Positions 8,558 to 17,202 of a DNA stretch of 64,000 nucleotides are shown here, piece after piece. A program made the position numbers and the translations under genes. A model generated the notes under the pieces. It searched no databases. It saw only the letters and a program-made list of their open reading frames with translations, and was not told the DNA's origin. The first letter of the stretch is position 1. Each line of letters begins with the position of its first letter. Where the stretch lies: NCBI RefSeq assembly GCF_003729955.1, contig NZ_RJTX01000002.1:186001-250000 (forward strand), given 5' to 3'. The stretch comes from Chryseobacterium daecheongense (GTDB lineage Bacteria > Bacteroidota > Bacteroidia > Flavobacteriales > Weeksellaceae).

Positions 8558-9958
8558 CTATTCTTCTGACTTCATATTTTTGCCGTCAGATATATGTAAT
8601 CTTCTGAAAACCAATCCGGAAATGATGGTCAGTATCCCCACAGTAAGAAAAGTTAACCGAAAGGCATTATGAATTTCTCCATGAACGATGTCTGTACTTT
8701 CAAATAGTTTCAAAACAATCAACCCGAATGCAATCCCGAAACCGATGGCGAGCTGCTGATTAACGGAAAGTAATGAATTTCCACTGCTGGTCTGGAAGTT
8801 TCGCAAATCAGCGATAGAAATGGTATTCATCGAGGTAAACTGAATGGAATTGAAAAACCCTAAAATTGCAATGATGGGAACAAACCAATATAATGAGGAA
8901 TGGATATCAGGAATGGCAAGCAGACATATTAGGGTTCCGATGATAAACGTATTGATCATTAATGTTTTTCTGTACCCGTATTTGTTTAGAATCTTAATAA
9001 CGGATGATTTTCCGAAGATAGCTGTAAGTGCCATCGGAGCAACGATCCATCCCGAAGTAACCGCAGATTGTTTATAAGCAATCTGAATCATTAAAGGAAG
9101 CAATAAGGGAATGGAACTGATTCCTAATCGTGTGGCCAGATTTCCTAAAATTCCTACACGGAAGGTTCTTACCTGGAAAAGATTTAAAGGGAAGATAGGA
9201 TTGCCGTCTCTTTTTGCATGTTTATAATAATAATAGAGAAACAGGAATCCTAAAATGAAAACCAAAAGTATCGGCGTGGTATTCTGGATATTCCCGAAAA
9301 GTTCTAGGGAAACTGAAAGGAGGAGGGATGCCGCTGCAAAAATAATGAAGCCTTTCAGGTCAAAATCTACGTCATCTGATTTGTAATTGGGCATAAACTT
9401 GGCTCCTAGAGCAATCCCTAAAATTCCGATAGGAATATTGATCAGGAAGATCCAGTGCCATGAAAGGAAATCAACCATATAACCTCCTACCAAAGGACCA
9501 AGTACAGGTCCAATGAGCGCCGGAATAATGGCGAAATTCATGGCCTTTAGCAATTCATTTTTATCAAAAGTTTTAATTAAGGCCAATTTACCCACCGGAG
9601 TCATCAAACTTCCTCCGATACCCTGTATCACACGGGAAATCACAAGATGGGTAAGATTTTGGGATAAGGCACAAAATAAAGATCCTATACTGAAAAGAAT
9701 GAGAGAGAAAATGAATACTTTTTTCGTGCCGAACCGGTCTGCCAGGAATCCGCTTGCAGGCATAAAAACAGCCAATGTCAAAACATAACTGATAATGGCA
9801 TTTTGCATATTGAGCGGAGATTCCTTTAGATCTTTTGCAATGGAGGGTAAAGAAGTATTCAGAATAGTTGAATCCAGCATCTGCATGAAAATTGCGGTGG
9901 CAAGAATCAACGGCAAGATTTTTTTTATTGAGGTTGTTGGAGCTGACGTTTCGGGCAT
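8558..9958 (-). CDS. MFS transporter, DHA2 (14-TM) drug exporter family
   Basis: The 466-residue inner-membrane protein starts near the conserved QMLDSTILNTSLPSIAKDL (motif D1 of the DHA2/EmrB/QacA family) and has ADRFGTKKVF (motif A) near residues 79-88 and GGSLMTPVGKLALI after the QGIG of motif C. About 14 hydrophobic segments can be counted. It resembles MdtD/HsrA-type proton-driven exporters; the substrate cannot be told from sequence. It stands alone on the minus strand, 70 bp upstream of the pirin promoter region. Confidence 0.9.
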   Translation of the reverse strand: MPETSAPTTSIKKILPLILATAIFMQMLDSTILNTSLPSIAKDLKESPLNMQNAIISYVLTLAVFMPASGFLADRFGTKKVFIFSLILFSIGSLFCALSQNLTHLVISRVIQGIGGSLMTPVGKLALIKTFDKNELLKAMNFAIIPALIGPVLGPLVGGYMVDFLSWHWIFLINIPIGILGIALGAKFMPNYKSDDVDFDLKGFIIFAAASLLLSVSLELFGNIQNTTPILLVFILGFLFLYYYYKHAKRDGNPIFPLNLFQVRTFRVGILGNLATRLGISSIPLLLPLMIQIAYKQSAVTSGWIVAPMALTAIFGKSSVIKILNKYGYRKTLMINTFIIGTLICLLAIPDIHSSLYWFVPIIAILGFFNSIQFTSMNTISIADLRNFQTSSGNSLLSVNQQLAIGFGIAFGLIVLKLFESTDIVHGEIHNAFRLTFLTVGILTIISGLVFRRLHISDGKNMKSEE

Positions 9959-10018
9959 TTTTTAATCTGTTATTCTTTACAACAGAATTATAAAGAAATA
10001 TATATATGTATAAAATTA

Positions 10019-10050
10019 AAAAAGTCCTGTGAAATTTCACAGGACTTTTT
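10019..10050. terminator. Symmetrical intrinsic terminator
   Basis: A perfect 32-bp palindrome (AAAAAGTCCTGTGA... mirrored, centre at 10034/10035) with A and T flanks lies just past the stop of the 10054-10866 gene. It can act on both strands; the minus-strand gene is the evident user. Confidence 0.85.
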
Positions 10051-10053
10051 GAT

Positions 10054-10866
10054 TTATTTTCTAGGTTTTTCTACTCCTTTCCATTCATCACCGGCTTTTC
10101 TGTACTGGCTTAAAACGAAAGTTTTGAAATCCTTGGTTTTGTATTCAATATTATCTGTATTCTGTTCAAACGGCATGATGTAGTAATATTCCGCATCCGT
10201 TTTATCCGTTTTGTTTCCTTTTTTCACAGAAGGTACATATTTGGAGAATTTATAGCCTGGAAGATATTGTTTCAATCTTGCGTAGAAAGCCTTGTTATCT
10301 TCTTCATTTGGAATAATATCTACAATATTGAAGTCATCTTTCTCCTTATTGATCCAAAGATAATATGTCTTTTCTTCTCCTGTATTTCTGTTGAGAGAGT
10401 TGAAAGCAAACAATTCTTTTGGAACCAGCTCCTTGATCTTTTCAGGGTCTACTTTAGTATAGTATTCTCCTTTAGACGGATCTACATAGGTTTCCAGGTT
10501 GTACATCAATACAGAATTGTTGTCGAAATTTTTGTTCTTGAAATATTGGTTCAAAGATAGTTCCGCAGTTTCTCTAAGCTCTTTTCCTCTTTTATCCAAT
10601 TTTTTAGTAGGATTTTGTGGATTTACTTTTTTTACGAACTCATACAAAACTACAGGTTTTATATCCTTTAGGTGAGGATATGTTTTTAATTGCTCAGCTT
10701 TTACCAGCCAGTAATATTGTTGATAATAATCTTCCTTATCACCGTCCTTCACACTCTTATAAGTTAAAGCAAGCTTTTTTGAATTAAGATACTTGCCGTA
10801 TTTCCCCTGTCCAAAAGCAAAACTGATGGATAATAAAGCAAATAAAATAGTAATGTTTCTTCTCAT
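10054..10866 (-). CDS. Exported protein of unknown function
   Basis: I take the ATG at 10866 (MRRNITILFALLSISFAFGQ), which opens a clear signal peptide; the longer frame starts from TTG 10 codons upstream and would bury that peptide. The 270-residue product is hydrophilic and lysine-rich, with repeated short helices and many Tyr residues (EYYTKVDPEK, YYYIMPFEQN). I recognise no family. It is probably a periplasmic or surface protein. It is transcribed alone, bounded by a terminator on each side. Confidence 0.75.
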   Translation of the reverse strand: MRRNITILFALLSISFAFGQGKYGKYLNSKKLALTYKSVKDGDKEDYYQQYYWLVKAEQLKTYPHLKDIKPVVLYEFVKKVNPQNPTKKLDKRGKELRETAELSLNQYFKNKNFDNNSVLMYNLETYVDPSKGEYYTKVDPEKIKELVPKELFAFNSLNRNTGEEKTYYLWINKEKDDFNIVDIIPNEEDNKAFYARLKQYLPGYKFSKYVPSVKKGNKTDKTDAEYYYIMPFEQNTDNIEYKTKDFKTFVLSQYRKAGDEWKGVEKPRK

Positions 10867-10970
10867 TTCTTTATAATTGATTTTTTCGTTTTCCAAATAT
10901 AATTATTTATTAGATATTATTTTTGATTGTCGGTTAAATTCTGTCAATATTATTATCGTTAATTCAAAAG

Positions 10971-10996
10971 AAAATCCTGTATTGCTACAGGATTGA
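10971..10996 (-). terminator. Intrinsic terminator after asnB
   Basis: The inverted repeat AATCCTGTA / TACAGGATT with a 4-nt loop (TTGC) lies 23 bp past the asnB stop and is followed on the minus strand by a T-rich tract. Confidence 0.75.
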
Positions 10997-11018
10997 TAAA
11001 ATTATTTTTATTTCTGAT

Positions 11019-12689
11019 TTATTCATAGGAAGTTTCATGAACTTTTACAGCTCTTCCGCTTGGATCGTTCATCTTTTTAAATGCCTCATCCCATTCCAAA
11101 GCAATAGGAGTGGAGCATGCAACAGATGGAACAGATGGAACAGTTGCTGCTGCAGTCTCACTTGGGAAATGTTCTTCAAAAATAGTTCGGTAACGATATT
11201 CTTCTTTGTTCTGAGGAGTGTTCAACGGGAATCTGAATCTGGCATTGGCCATCATTTCATCAGAAACTTCTTTTTCAGCTACTTCTTTTAAGGTATCGAT
11301 CCAGGAATAACCTACTCCGTCAGAAAACTGTTCTTTCTGTCTCCATGCAATAGATTCAGGAAGAATATCTTCAAAGGCTTTTCTCAAGACCCATTTTTCA
11401 ATTTTCCCTTCCGCGGCATTCACCATTTTATCTTTTGGATTGATGTTCATGGCAATGTCCATAAATTCTTTGTCTAAGAAAGGAACTCTTCCTTCAATTC
11501 CCCAGCTCATCAAAGCTTTATTGGCTCTTAAGCAATCATATAAATGGAGCTTGCCTAATTTTCTTACTGTTTCATCGTGGAATTCTTTAGCGTTAGGCGC
11601 TTTATGGAAATATAAATAGCCACCGAATAATTCATCAGAACCTTCGCCGGACAATACCATTTTGATTCCCATGGATTTAATAACTCTTGCCAGAAGATAC
11701 ATTGGAGTAGAGGCTCTTACTGTCGTTACATCATAGGTTTCAAGGTGGTAGATCACATCTCGGATCGCATCCAGTCCTTCCTGAACGGTAAAATGGATTT
11801 CATGGTGCACTGATCCAATATGTTCCGCTGCTTTTTTAGCTGCCGCTAAATCCGGAGAACCTTCCAATCCCACCGCAAAGCTATGTAATCTTGGGTACCA
11901 CGCTTCCTGGGTATCGCCGCTTTCGATCCTTTGTCTTGCGAACTTGGCGGTCACTGCAGAAATAATGGATGAATCCAGACCTCCCGAAAGAAGAACGCCA
12001 TAAGGAACATCACTCATCAGTTGTCTGTGAACAGCATCTTCAAGACCTTTTCTTAATAGGGCAATATCTGTTGTATTATCTTTCACATGATCATAGCCTT
12101 CCCAATCTCTTGTATACCATTGCTGAAGTTGATTTCCTTCAGGACTGAATACCAAATGTCCCGGTAAAAAAGTTTCAATGGTTTTGCAGATTCCTTCCAA
12201 AGCTTTCAGTTCAGAAGCGACATAATAGTTCCCGTTTTTATCCCATCCCTGGTAAAGCGGACATATTCCCATGTGATCACGGGCAATTAAATAGATGTCG
12301 TTTTCAAGATCATAAAGTGAAAAAGCAAATATACCATTAAGTTTTTCTATGAAATTTTTTCCGTATTTTTTGTAAAGTGCTAAAATAACTTCGCAATCGG
12401 ATTGAGTTTGAAACTCAAAATCAGGAAACTCATTTTTTAATTCTCTGTGATTATAAATTTCACCGTTAACGGCTAAGACAACTTTTTCATCTTTCGTGAA
12501 TAGAGGCTGTTTTCCTGAAGTCGGATCTACAATGGCAAGCCTTTCGTGAGAAAAAATTACTTTTTCATTTTGAAAAACTCCACTCCAATCCGGACCTCTA
12601 TGACGGATTTTTTTTGACATTTCCAAGACCTGCGGTCTTAACATTTCAGTTTTCTGTTTGGCATCAAACAGGCATACAATTCCACACAT
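11019..12689 (-). CDS. asnB: Asparagine synthetase B (glutamine-hydrolysing)
   Basis: The 556-residue cytoplasmic enzyme makes asparagine from aspartate, ATP and glutamine. The N-terminal nucleophile is present (MCGIVCLFD, Cys2 after Met removal), followed by the class II glutaminase domain with RHRGPDWSG and GEIYNH. The synthetase domain carries the PP-loop LSGGLDSS near residue 237 and GEGSDELFGGY near residue 352. The length is that of the E. coli AsnB group. The C-terminal 40 residues (Ala/Val/Pro-rich, then EWDEAFKKMNDPSGRA) match the usual tail. The start is supported by a good promoter 20 bp upstream. Confidence 0.96.
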   Translation of the reverse strand: MCGIVCLFDAKQKTEMLRPQVLEMSKKIRHRGPDWSGVFQNEKVIFSHERLAIVDPTSGKQPLFTKDEKVVLAVNGEIYNHRELKNEFPDFEFQTQSDCEVILALYKKYGKNFIEKLNGIFAFSLYDLENDIYLIARDHMGICPLYQGWDKNGNYYVASELKALEGICKTIETFLPGHLVFSPEGNQLQQWYTRDWEGYDHVKDNTTDIALLRKGLEDAVHRQLMSDVPYGVLLSGGLDSSIISAVTAKFARQRIESGDTQEAWYPRLHSFAVGLEGSPDLAAAKKAAEHIGSVHHEIHFTVQEGLDAIRDVIYHLETYDVTTVRASTPMYLLARVIKSMGIKMVLSGEGSDELFGGYLYFHKAPNAKEFHDETVRKLGKLHLYDCLRANKALMSWGIEGRVPFLDKEFMDIAMNINPKDKMVNAAEGKIEKWVLRKAFEDILPESIAWRQKEQFSDGVGYSWIDTLKEVAEKEVSDEMMANARFRFPLNTPQNKEEYRYRTIFEEHFPSETAAATVPSVPSVACSTPIALEWDEAFKKMNDPSGRAVKVHETSYE

Positions 12690-12708
12690 TTTTGTTATTT
12701 ATTTGAAG

Positions 12709-12739
12709 CAAAAATAGAATTGTAATTCAAATACGACAA
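12709..12739 (-). promoter_or_regulatory. asnB promoter (-7 and -33 elements)
   Basis: On the reverse strand a TATTTTTG -7 element (12709-12716) is preceded, 20 nt upstream, by TTG (12737-12739). The predicted transcript start is about 14 nt before the asnB ATG. Confidence 0.65.
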
Positions 12740-12972
12740 TAAAAATGTTTGAAAAGTTAAAAATTTTAATCAATTTTATATTTATTGAGAAAAATATTAA
12801 CAATTATTGTGTTTGATGTGTGTCTGGATGGATTTTTTTCGCTTTGAAACTTTATTGAAATGTTACATACGAAATAAAAATGAGATATTTATTAATGTAT
12901 GATAATTTATTATAGAAATATTACCCCTTACTTTGTGGCTCGAAATAATTTTTTTTCATCATTTGTGTTTTT
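12740..12972. other. AT-rich intergenic stretch without a visible gene
   Basis: This is most of the 318-bp gap between asnB and the PNGase-like gene. I see no open frame of note. It ends in an orphan plus-strand terminator (12973-13009). A weak -7-like TTACTTTG lies at 12928-12935, so a plus-strand RNA of about 65 nt is possible but not established. Confidence 0.4.
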
Positions 12973-13009
12973 ACCTTCTTGCAATTCAGTTTGCAAGAAG
13001 GTTTTTTTT
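12973..13009 (+). terminator. Strong plus-strand intrinsic terminator with no plus-strand gene before it
   Basis: A perfect 12-bp stem (ACCTTCTTGCAA / TTGCAAGAAGGT) with a 6-nt loop is followed on the plus strand by seven or more T. On the minus strand no U-tract follows, so it does not suit the gene that ends at 13008. Confidence 0.75.
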
Positions 13010-14678
13010 ATTCAGTACCTAACAATACTCCTGAAATATTCCACGCGCTGAAGCTCGATCCTTCAGGAGCACCTTGAGGAATTTTCACCTGAATGGTATG
13101 TTTCCCGGCTTTTAAATCTCCCAAAGAGATAAATTCAGGATTCGTAATGGTTCCGGGGCACCAGTTGGATCTGCTTAAGTCCGAAGAGGAAAGCCCATCC
13201 TGGAAATTCCCTGAAGCCGGATTGTATAATCGATAAGAACCGCAATCTGTTCTCCAAGGCACAAAAGAGAATTTCATTTGTCCATCCAGGTAGATGGAAT
13301 TAGTTTTAGGAACAAATTCATCTCCATTTTCCCAGCCTCCGTGTCCGGTTGTAATATATCTCAACTGTGCATTTTTTAAATCCTTTTTCAAGGTAAATTC
13401 GACCAAAAGTCCTTTATCATTATTGAACATGGTGGCATAATCCTGTCCTGCCATTTCCATAATGTTCACGGTATTGAATAAAGGTATTGCCTTATTGTTT
13501 TTATTGACCCCCTGATCACTTTTATGAATGGTAATTTCCATACTCACTTTGTGACCTCCCTTGTCATAATTACCAATAAATGTACCAATCCAAAGTTCTT
13601 TTCCGGAGAGCTCAGGCTTTAGCTCCGTAATGTCCTGCCGGTAAGGGTTTAGTGTCTGCCAATTTTTTCCTTTTAGTTGGATATGATTGAACTTTTCAAT
13701 GCCAAAAGATGTAAAAAATCGCATCATTTCAACGGCTGGATTATAGGCTTCCGTTGCTGTTACGCCGTAATATTGTTTTCCATTTCCATTCTCATAAACC
13801 GGAAGTGTTTTTACCCCTTTTTCCAGCCCATCAAAAAACGACTGGGACTTATCTTGTGGAATAAAGAAAACGGTTCCTGTTCTGTCATATGCATCTCCAT
13901 TGGATTGTTGCTTCAATTCTACAAAGATGTTTTCACCTTCTGAAATCGCAGGGAATTTTACTTTTTTAAGAATGATGGTTCCATTCGCAAATCTTTTGGT
14001 GGTTTCATCGGATTTTGACTCCTCAGAAAAGTTAATGGTTTCATTTTCAAATACCTTTAACGTTGTGAACCTGCTTTTCCATAGTAGATCTCTGTATCCA
14101 AGCAGATCGGTAGTGTTAATCGAGCCCTTTAGAATATCTTCAATATTCGTCTTTTTCACTTTTTTAATAGAATTGGCCGTAGTTGCTGAATTTTTATTTC
14201 TTTCAATTTCTAACACCAAGCCAAGTTTCTGACCTAAGTTTGAGGGGCCTCCATTAATTTTTAAATCATTGGTATACCATACTTCAATAGTGTTGGAGTT
14301 GATTTTAGTAACTGCTTTTTTACAGTTGTACCCTAAAATCTTTTTGGTCTCGTTGGTAAGCTCAAAATTTTGTTTACCTATGGATTCCGCATCTGAAGTG
14401 GAAATAATCTCTCCCGGCTTCAGAAATCCATAAGAAACAATAGTATTGGAAGGTTTTTCAATCTTGGTGATTTCAAAAGGATAATCGCTTTTCTGTTCCC
14501 GGATCTTATTGTTTAATATGAAATTTTCTTTTTCATTTACCCAAACCAGTGTAGGAGTTTGTTCCGGAGATACTTTTCCGTTGCTGGAACTTAAATATTG
14601 GATTTCGTAAGTCTGAGAATAACTTAGACAAAATAGGAAGAGTAAGAAGATTTGTATAATTCTTTTGGGCATGATCAT
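13008..14678 (-). CDS. Secreted PNGase F-like peptide-N-glycosidase with GLPGLI-like N-terminal domain
   Basis: The product is about 556 residues. After a signal peptide (ends near CLSYSQ, residue 22), residues 23-190 read as a GLPGLI-type domain: TKKILGYNCKKAV, then VWYTNDL and GGPSNLGQKLGLVLEIE. From about residue 240 the protein aligns by eye with the two jelly-roll domains of Elizabethkingia PNGase F: GDAYDRTGTVF matches the segment with catalytic Asp60, and GHGGWENGDEF matches the segment with Glu206. The C-terminal RSNWCPG followed by the GDLKAGKHTIQVKIP stretch matches the end of that enzyme. PNGase F cleaves N-glycans from Asn. The Glu118 equivalent seems replaced. The layout resembles the type II enzymes that carry an extra N-terminal domain. 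ATGs at 14678 and 14672 are both possible starts. Confidence 0.8.
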   Translation of the reverse strand: MIMPKRIIQIFLLFLFCLSYSQTYEIQYLSSSNGKVSPEQTPTLVWVNEKENFILNNKIREQKSDYPFEITKIEKPSNTIVSYGFLKPGEIISTSDAESIGKQNFELTNETKKILGYNCKKAVTKINSNTIEVWYTNDLKINGGPSNLGQKLGLVLEIERNKNSATTANSIKKVKKTNIEDILKGSINTTDLLGYRDLLWKSRFTTLKVFENETINFSEESKSDETTKRFANGTIILKKVKFPAISEGENIFVELKQQSNGDAYDRTGTVFFIPQDKSQSFFDGLEKGVKTLPVYENGNGKQYYGVTATEAYNPAVEMMRFFTSFGIEKFNHIQLKGKNWQTLNPYRQDITELKPELSGKELWIGTFIGNYDKGGHKVSMEITIHKSDQGVNKNNKAIPLFNTVNIMEMAGQDYATMFNNDKGLLVEFTLKKDLKNAQLRYITTGHGGWENGDEFVPKTNSIYLDGQMKFSFVPWRTDCGSYRLYNPASGNFQDGLSSSDLSRSNWCPGTITNPEFISLGDLKAGKHTIQVKIPQGAPEGSSFSAWNISGVLLGTE

Positions 14679-14688
14679 CAATTTTTCA

Positions 14689-14718
14689 CAAAGGTAATTT
14701 TTACAGGTGAAATCACAA
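14689..14718 (-). promoter_or_regulatory. Promoter of the PNGase-like gene
   Basis: On the reverse strand TACCTTTG (14689-14696) is preceded by TTG (14716-14718) with a 19-nt spacer. The start of transcription would lie 5-11 nt before the candidate ATGs, leaving a very short leader. Confidence 0.7.
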
Positions 14719-14817
14719 TAATGTGAATACTAAACCGGTTTTTAACCTTTTTTAATAAGTAGAAAATATTTCGATGAAGTTACATGAGGATAAAAAATAA
14801 CATATAGGTGCTCCAAA

Positions 14818-14850
14818 AACAAAAAAACTACTCCTAAATGGAGTAGTTCA
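14818..14850 (-). terminator. Intrinsic terminator after the RsmB-like gene
   Basis: A 9-bp stem (AACTACTCC / GGAGTAGTT) with a 5-nt loop lies 30 bp past the stop; the minus strand continues with a run of eight T. Confidence 0.85.
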
Positions 14851-14879
14851 TTTATATAATATAAGTGTACGTTTTTCTG

Positions 14880-16085
14880 TTAAGAAACTCTTTCGATCAA
14901 AGCCATATAAAACCCGTCATATCCTTGGCTAGGCATTACTTTTTCATCTTTGATCATTTTGAAGCCAGGGTTATTTCTTAGGAATTCTTCCACTTGCTCA
15001 TTATTTTCAGAAGGCAGGATAGAGCATGTAGCATAAACCATCTTTCCTCCCTTTTTAAGAATCTTGGAATAATCCTGAAGAATTTGCTGCTGTTCTTTTT
15101 TAATTCGGTCGATAAAATCCTGATCAATTTTCCATTTACTATCAGGGTTTCTTTTCAGAACCCCTAAGCCGGAACATGGTGCATCAATTAATAGTCTGTC
15201 TGCTTTATCATAAAGACGTTTGATCACTTTATTGTCCGAGATCATACGGGTTTCAATATTGTGTGCACCGGCTCTTTTAGCACGGCGCTTCAATTCTGCT
15301 AATTTCCATTCGAAAATATCTAAAGCGATGATCTGTCCTTTATTTTGCATTAATGCGGCCAGGTGAAGTGTCTTTCCTCCTGCTCCTGCACACGCATCCA
15401 CAACTCTTTGTCCTTCTTTCACATCAAGGAAATACCCGATTTTTTGGGAAGAAGCATCCTGAACTTCAAATAATCCGTCTTTGAAAGCGGTAGTAAGGAA
15501 AACGTTTTTCTTTTCCTCCAGCTGTACTGCATCAGGATAATTTTTAATGCTGTAGGAAACAATATTTTCATCAGAAAGGTCTGAAATAAGTTCTTTGGTG
15601 GAGGTTTTTAAAGAATTGGCTCTTAAAACGGTTGGAGCCTGCTCATTTAAAGCTTTCATTTCTTTTTCCCACCCCGCGCCTAGTTCTTTTTCCAGTGTTT
15701 CAGCCAGCCAATCCGGAATAGAATATTCAATAGCTTTTGTAGGAACCGTACCTTTCTTGAGTTTGGTGATGATATCGGCTGTTTTTATCCCGTCGAATTC
15801 ATCAAACTTTTTAAATCTGGTTTCACTCCAAAGCAGATAGGCAAGAATAAGTTTATATACATTTCCGGGTTTCACCCCTTCTCCCATATAATATTCAAGG
15901 CGTTTTTTCCAACGGATGATGTTATAGAAAATCTCAGAAACAACAGCTCTGTCCTGGCTTCCCCATTTTCTATTGGCCTTTAAAAGCCTTTCGATCACTT
16001 TATCTGCATATTTGTTTTTCTCAAAAAACGTTTCCTGTAAAGCATCGTGAATACCGATCGCCAGATTTCTGTGTATAAGTTCCAT
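14880..16085 (-). CDS. RsmB/NOP-family SAM-dependent RNA methyltransferase
   Basis: The 401-residue protein has an N-terminal NusB-like segment and a Rossmann methyltransferase domain. SAM motif I is DACAGAGGKTLHLA near residues 228-241; motif IV is IDAPCSGLGVLKRNPD near residues 301-316, and motif VI is YATCSILPSENNEQV near residues 353-367. The two cysteines in PCSG and TCSI are those used by m5C methyltransferases. It probably methylates a cytosine in 16S rRNA. I use the ATG at 16085; the longer frame starts from a TTG at 16115 that falls inside the -7 element. Confidence 0.9.
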   Translation of the reverse strand: MELIHRNLAIGIHDALQETFFEKNKYADKVIERLLKANRKWGSQDRAVVSEIFYNIIRWKKRLEYYMGEGVKPGNVYKLILAYLLWSETRFKKFDEFDGIKTADIITKLKKGTVPTKAIEYSIPDWLAETLEKELGAGWEKEMKALNEQAPTVLRANSLKTSTKELISDLSDENIVSYSIKNYPDAVQLEEKKNVFLTTAFKDGLFEVQDASSQKIGYFLDVKEGQRVVDACAGAGGKTLHLAALMQNKGQIIALDIFEWKLAELKRRAKRAGAHNIETRMISDNKVIKRLYDKADRLLIDAPCSGLGVLKRNPDSKWKIDQDFIDRIKKEQQQILQDYSKILKKGGKMVYATCSILPSENNEQVEEFLRNNPGFKMIKDEKVMPSQGYDGFYMALIERVS

Positions 16086-16112
16086 AAGATTAGGTTCTTC
16101 AATTTGAATTTG

Positions 16113-16120
16113 CAAAGGTA
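16113..16120 (-). promoter_or_regulatory. Promoter -7 element for the RsmB-like gene
   Basis: The reverse strand reads TACCTTTG, 27 bp before the ATG at 16085. It excludes the TTG at 16115 as a start. Confidence 0.5.
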
Positions 16121-16150
16121 CGATTTTAAGAAAGATCTATGAAAAATAGT

Positions 16151-16483
16151 TTATTTTTTATCTAAGATGCTACTGGGATTTTTTAATTTGTTTGCAGTAA
16201 CATATAGAAATAACTGAATAGCAATTAATATAAATATTATCAACATTTGTTTATATGCCGTATCTGATCTTTCTTTATTGATTCTTTGAAAATGATAAAT
16301 TTTTGATTTTGTGAACTCTTTCAATTTATTGATGTCATTAAAATTATCAACTTTTGAAATGTCTTCACTGGCAAGAGCTCGGGAATAATTGGGAATAAGG
16401 TCAATTTCAGTAAACCTTTGTGCTAATAACCATACAAATAGTACTATTGAAATCACTAGGAAAGTTCTTCGAGCGTTTCTCAT
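16151..16483 (-). CDS. Small membrane protein of unknown function
   Basis: The 110-residue product has two clear hydrophobic helices, residues 8-22 (FLVISIVLFVWLLAQ) and about 80-97 (MLIIFILIAIQLFLYV), with a hydrophilic 55-residue stretch between them that is rich in Asp/Lys. It therefore sits in the inner membrane as a hairpin, with the loop outside if the basic N-terminus stays in. I recognise no family. It is 35 bp upstream of the RsmB-like promoter and divergent from the YjdM gene. Confidence 0.65.
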   Translation of the reverse strand: MRNARRTFLVISIVLFVWLLAQRFTEIDLIPNYSRALASEDISKVDNFNDINKLKEFTKSKIYHFQRINKERSDTAYKQMLIIFILIAIQLFLYVTANKLKNPSSILDKK

Positions 16484-16513
16484 ATTTAAAGTTTTAATTA
16501 AAATTATTAAAAT

Positions 16514-16521
16514 TATCTTTG
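16514..16521 (+). promoter_or_regulatory. Promoter -7 element for the YjdM/PhnA-like gene
   Basis: TATCTTTG matches TAnnTTTG and lies 14 bp before the ATG at 16536. No convincing -33 is seen. Confidence 0.5.
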
Positions 16522-16535
16522 CAAAAAATTAAAAT

Positions 16536-16880
16536 ATGAGTGATACTGTACTTTGTCCGAAATGCGGTTCAGAATTTACCTATCCAAGTGATAATATGAT
16601 GGTGTGTTCACAATGTTTTCACGAATGGAACCCGGAAGAAGCGGCTGCTGAAGCTGCCAATGCCGGCAAAATATTGGACTCTAACGGGAATGAGCTTCAG
16701 GATGGAGATTCTGTAGTGGTTATTAAAGACCTGCCTGTAAAAGGAGCGCCGAAACCTGTAAAAGCAGGTACGAAAGTGAAAAATATCCGTTTGAACTTTA
16801 ATAGTGATCATAATATCGACTGTAAAATTGATGGATTTGGTTCCATGGCTTTAAAGTCTGAGTTTGTGAAAAAGGCTTAG
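16536..16880 (+). CDS. YjdM/PhnA-type zinc-ribbon protein
   Basis: The 114-residue product has a four-cysteine zinc ribbon near the N-terminus (CPKCGSEF at residues 7-14 and CSQCFHEW at 24-31) and then the characteristic YjdM core [23 protein letters not shown], ending with [17 protein letters not shown]. The old name PhnA reflects position in the phosphonate locus of E. coli and not a proven activity; the function is unknown. It is a single gene with its own promoter and a strong terminator 15 bp past its stop. Confidence 0.92.
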   Translation: MSDTVLCPKCGSEFTYPSDNMMVCSQCFHEWNPEEAAAEAANAGKILDSNGNELQDGDSVVVIKDLPVKGAPKPVKAGTKVKNIRLNFNSDHNIDCKIDGFGSMALKSEFVKKA

Positions 16881-16894
16881 AAAACTTACTATAG

Positions 16895-16920
16895 AAATGT
16901 GTCTTAGGACACATTTTTAT
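16895..16920 (+). terminator. Intrinsic terminator after the YjdM-like gene
   Basis: A perfect 9-bp stem (AAATGTGTC / GACACATTT) with a 4-nt loop (TTAG) is followed by T-rich sequence on the plus strand. Confidence 0.85.
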
Positions 16921-17202
16921 TTTTCAGACATAAAAAAAAGGAAAAAATTGGACAGTGTAATCTTTCAAAGACTAGATTGCAGTGCTGCTAATTTTCGTCT
17001 TAAAGGCAGAAAGAGAATTAACCAAAAATTTCCTTATACTGTAGAATTACAAATGTAAGGAAAAGTTTTAAAAACTATACTTTTTATTTATAGATTTTTA
17101 TCCACAAATTAACAATAACTGATAGTAAATGTGATGGTTATGGACTGATTGCAAAACTGCGAAAAGACAAATTAGCAATTTTAATGTTTTGCAATTTTAC
17201 CT
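16921..17202. other. Intergenic region with two spaced inverted repeats
   Basis: This is a 282-bp stretch with no open frame of note. It holds TTTCCTTA (17029-17036) mirrored by TAAGGAAA (17056-17063), and ATTGCAAAAC (17148-17157) mirrored by GTTTTGCAAT (17186-17195). The GCAAAA-rich part resembles the gap at 29085-29160. Confidence 0.5.
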
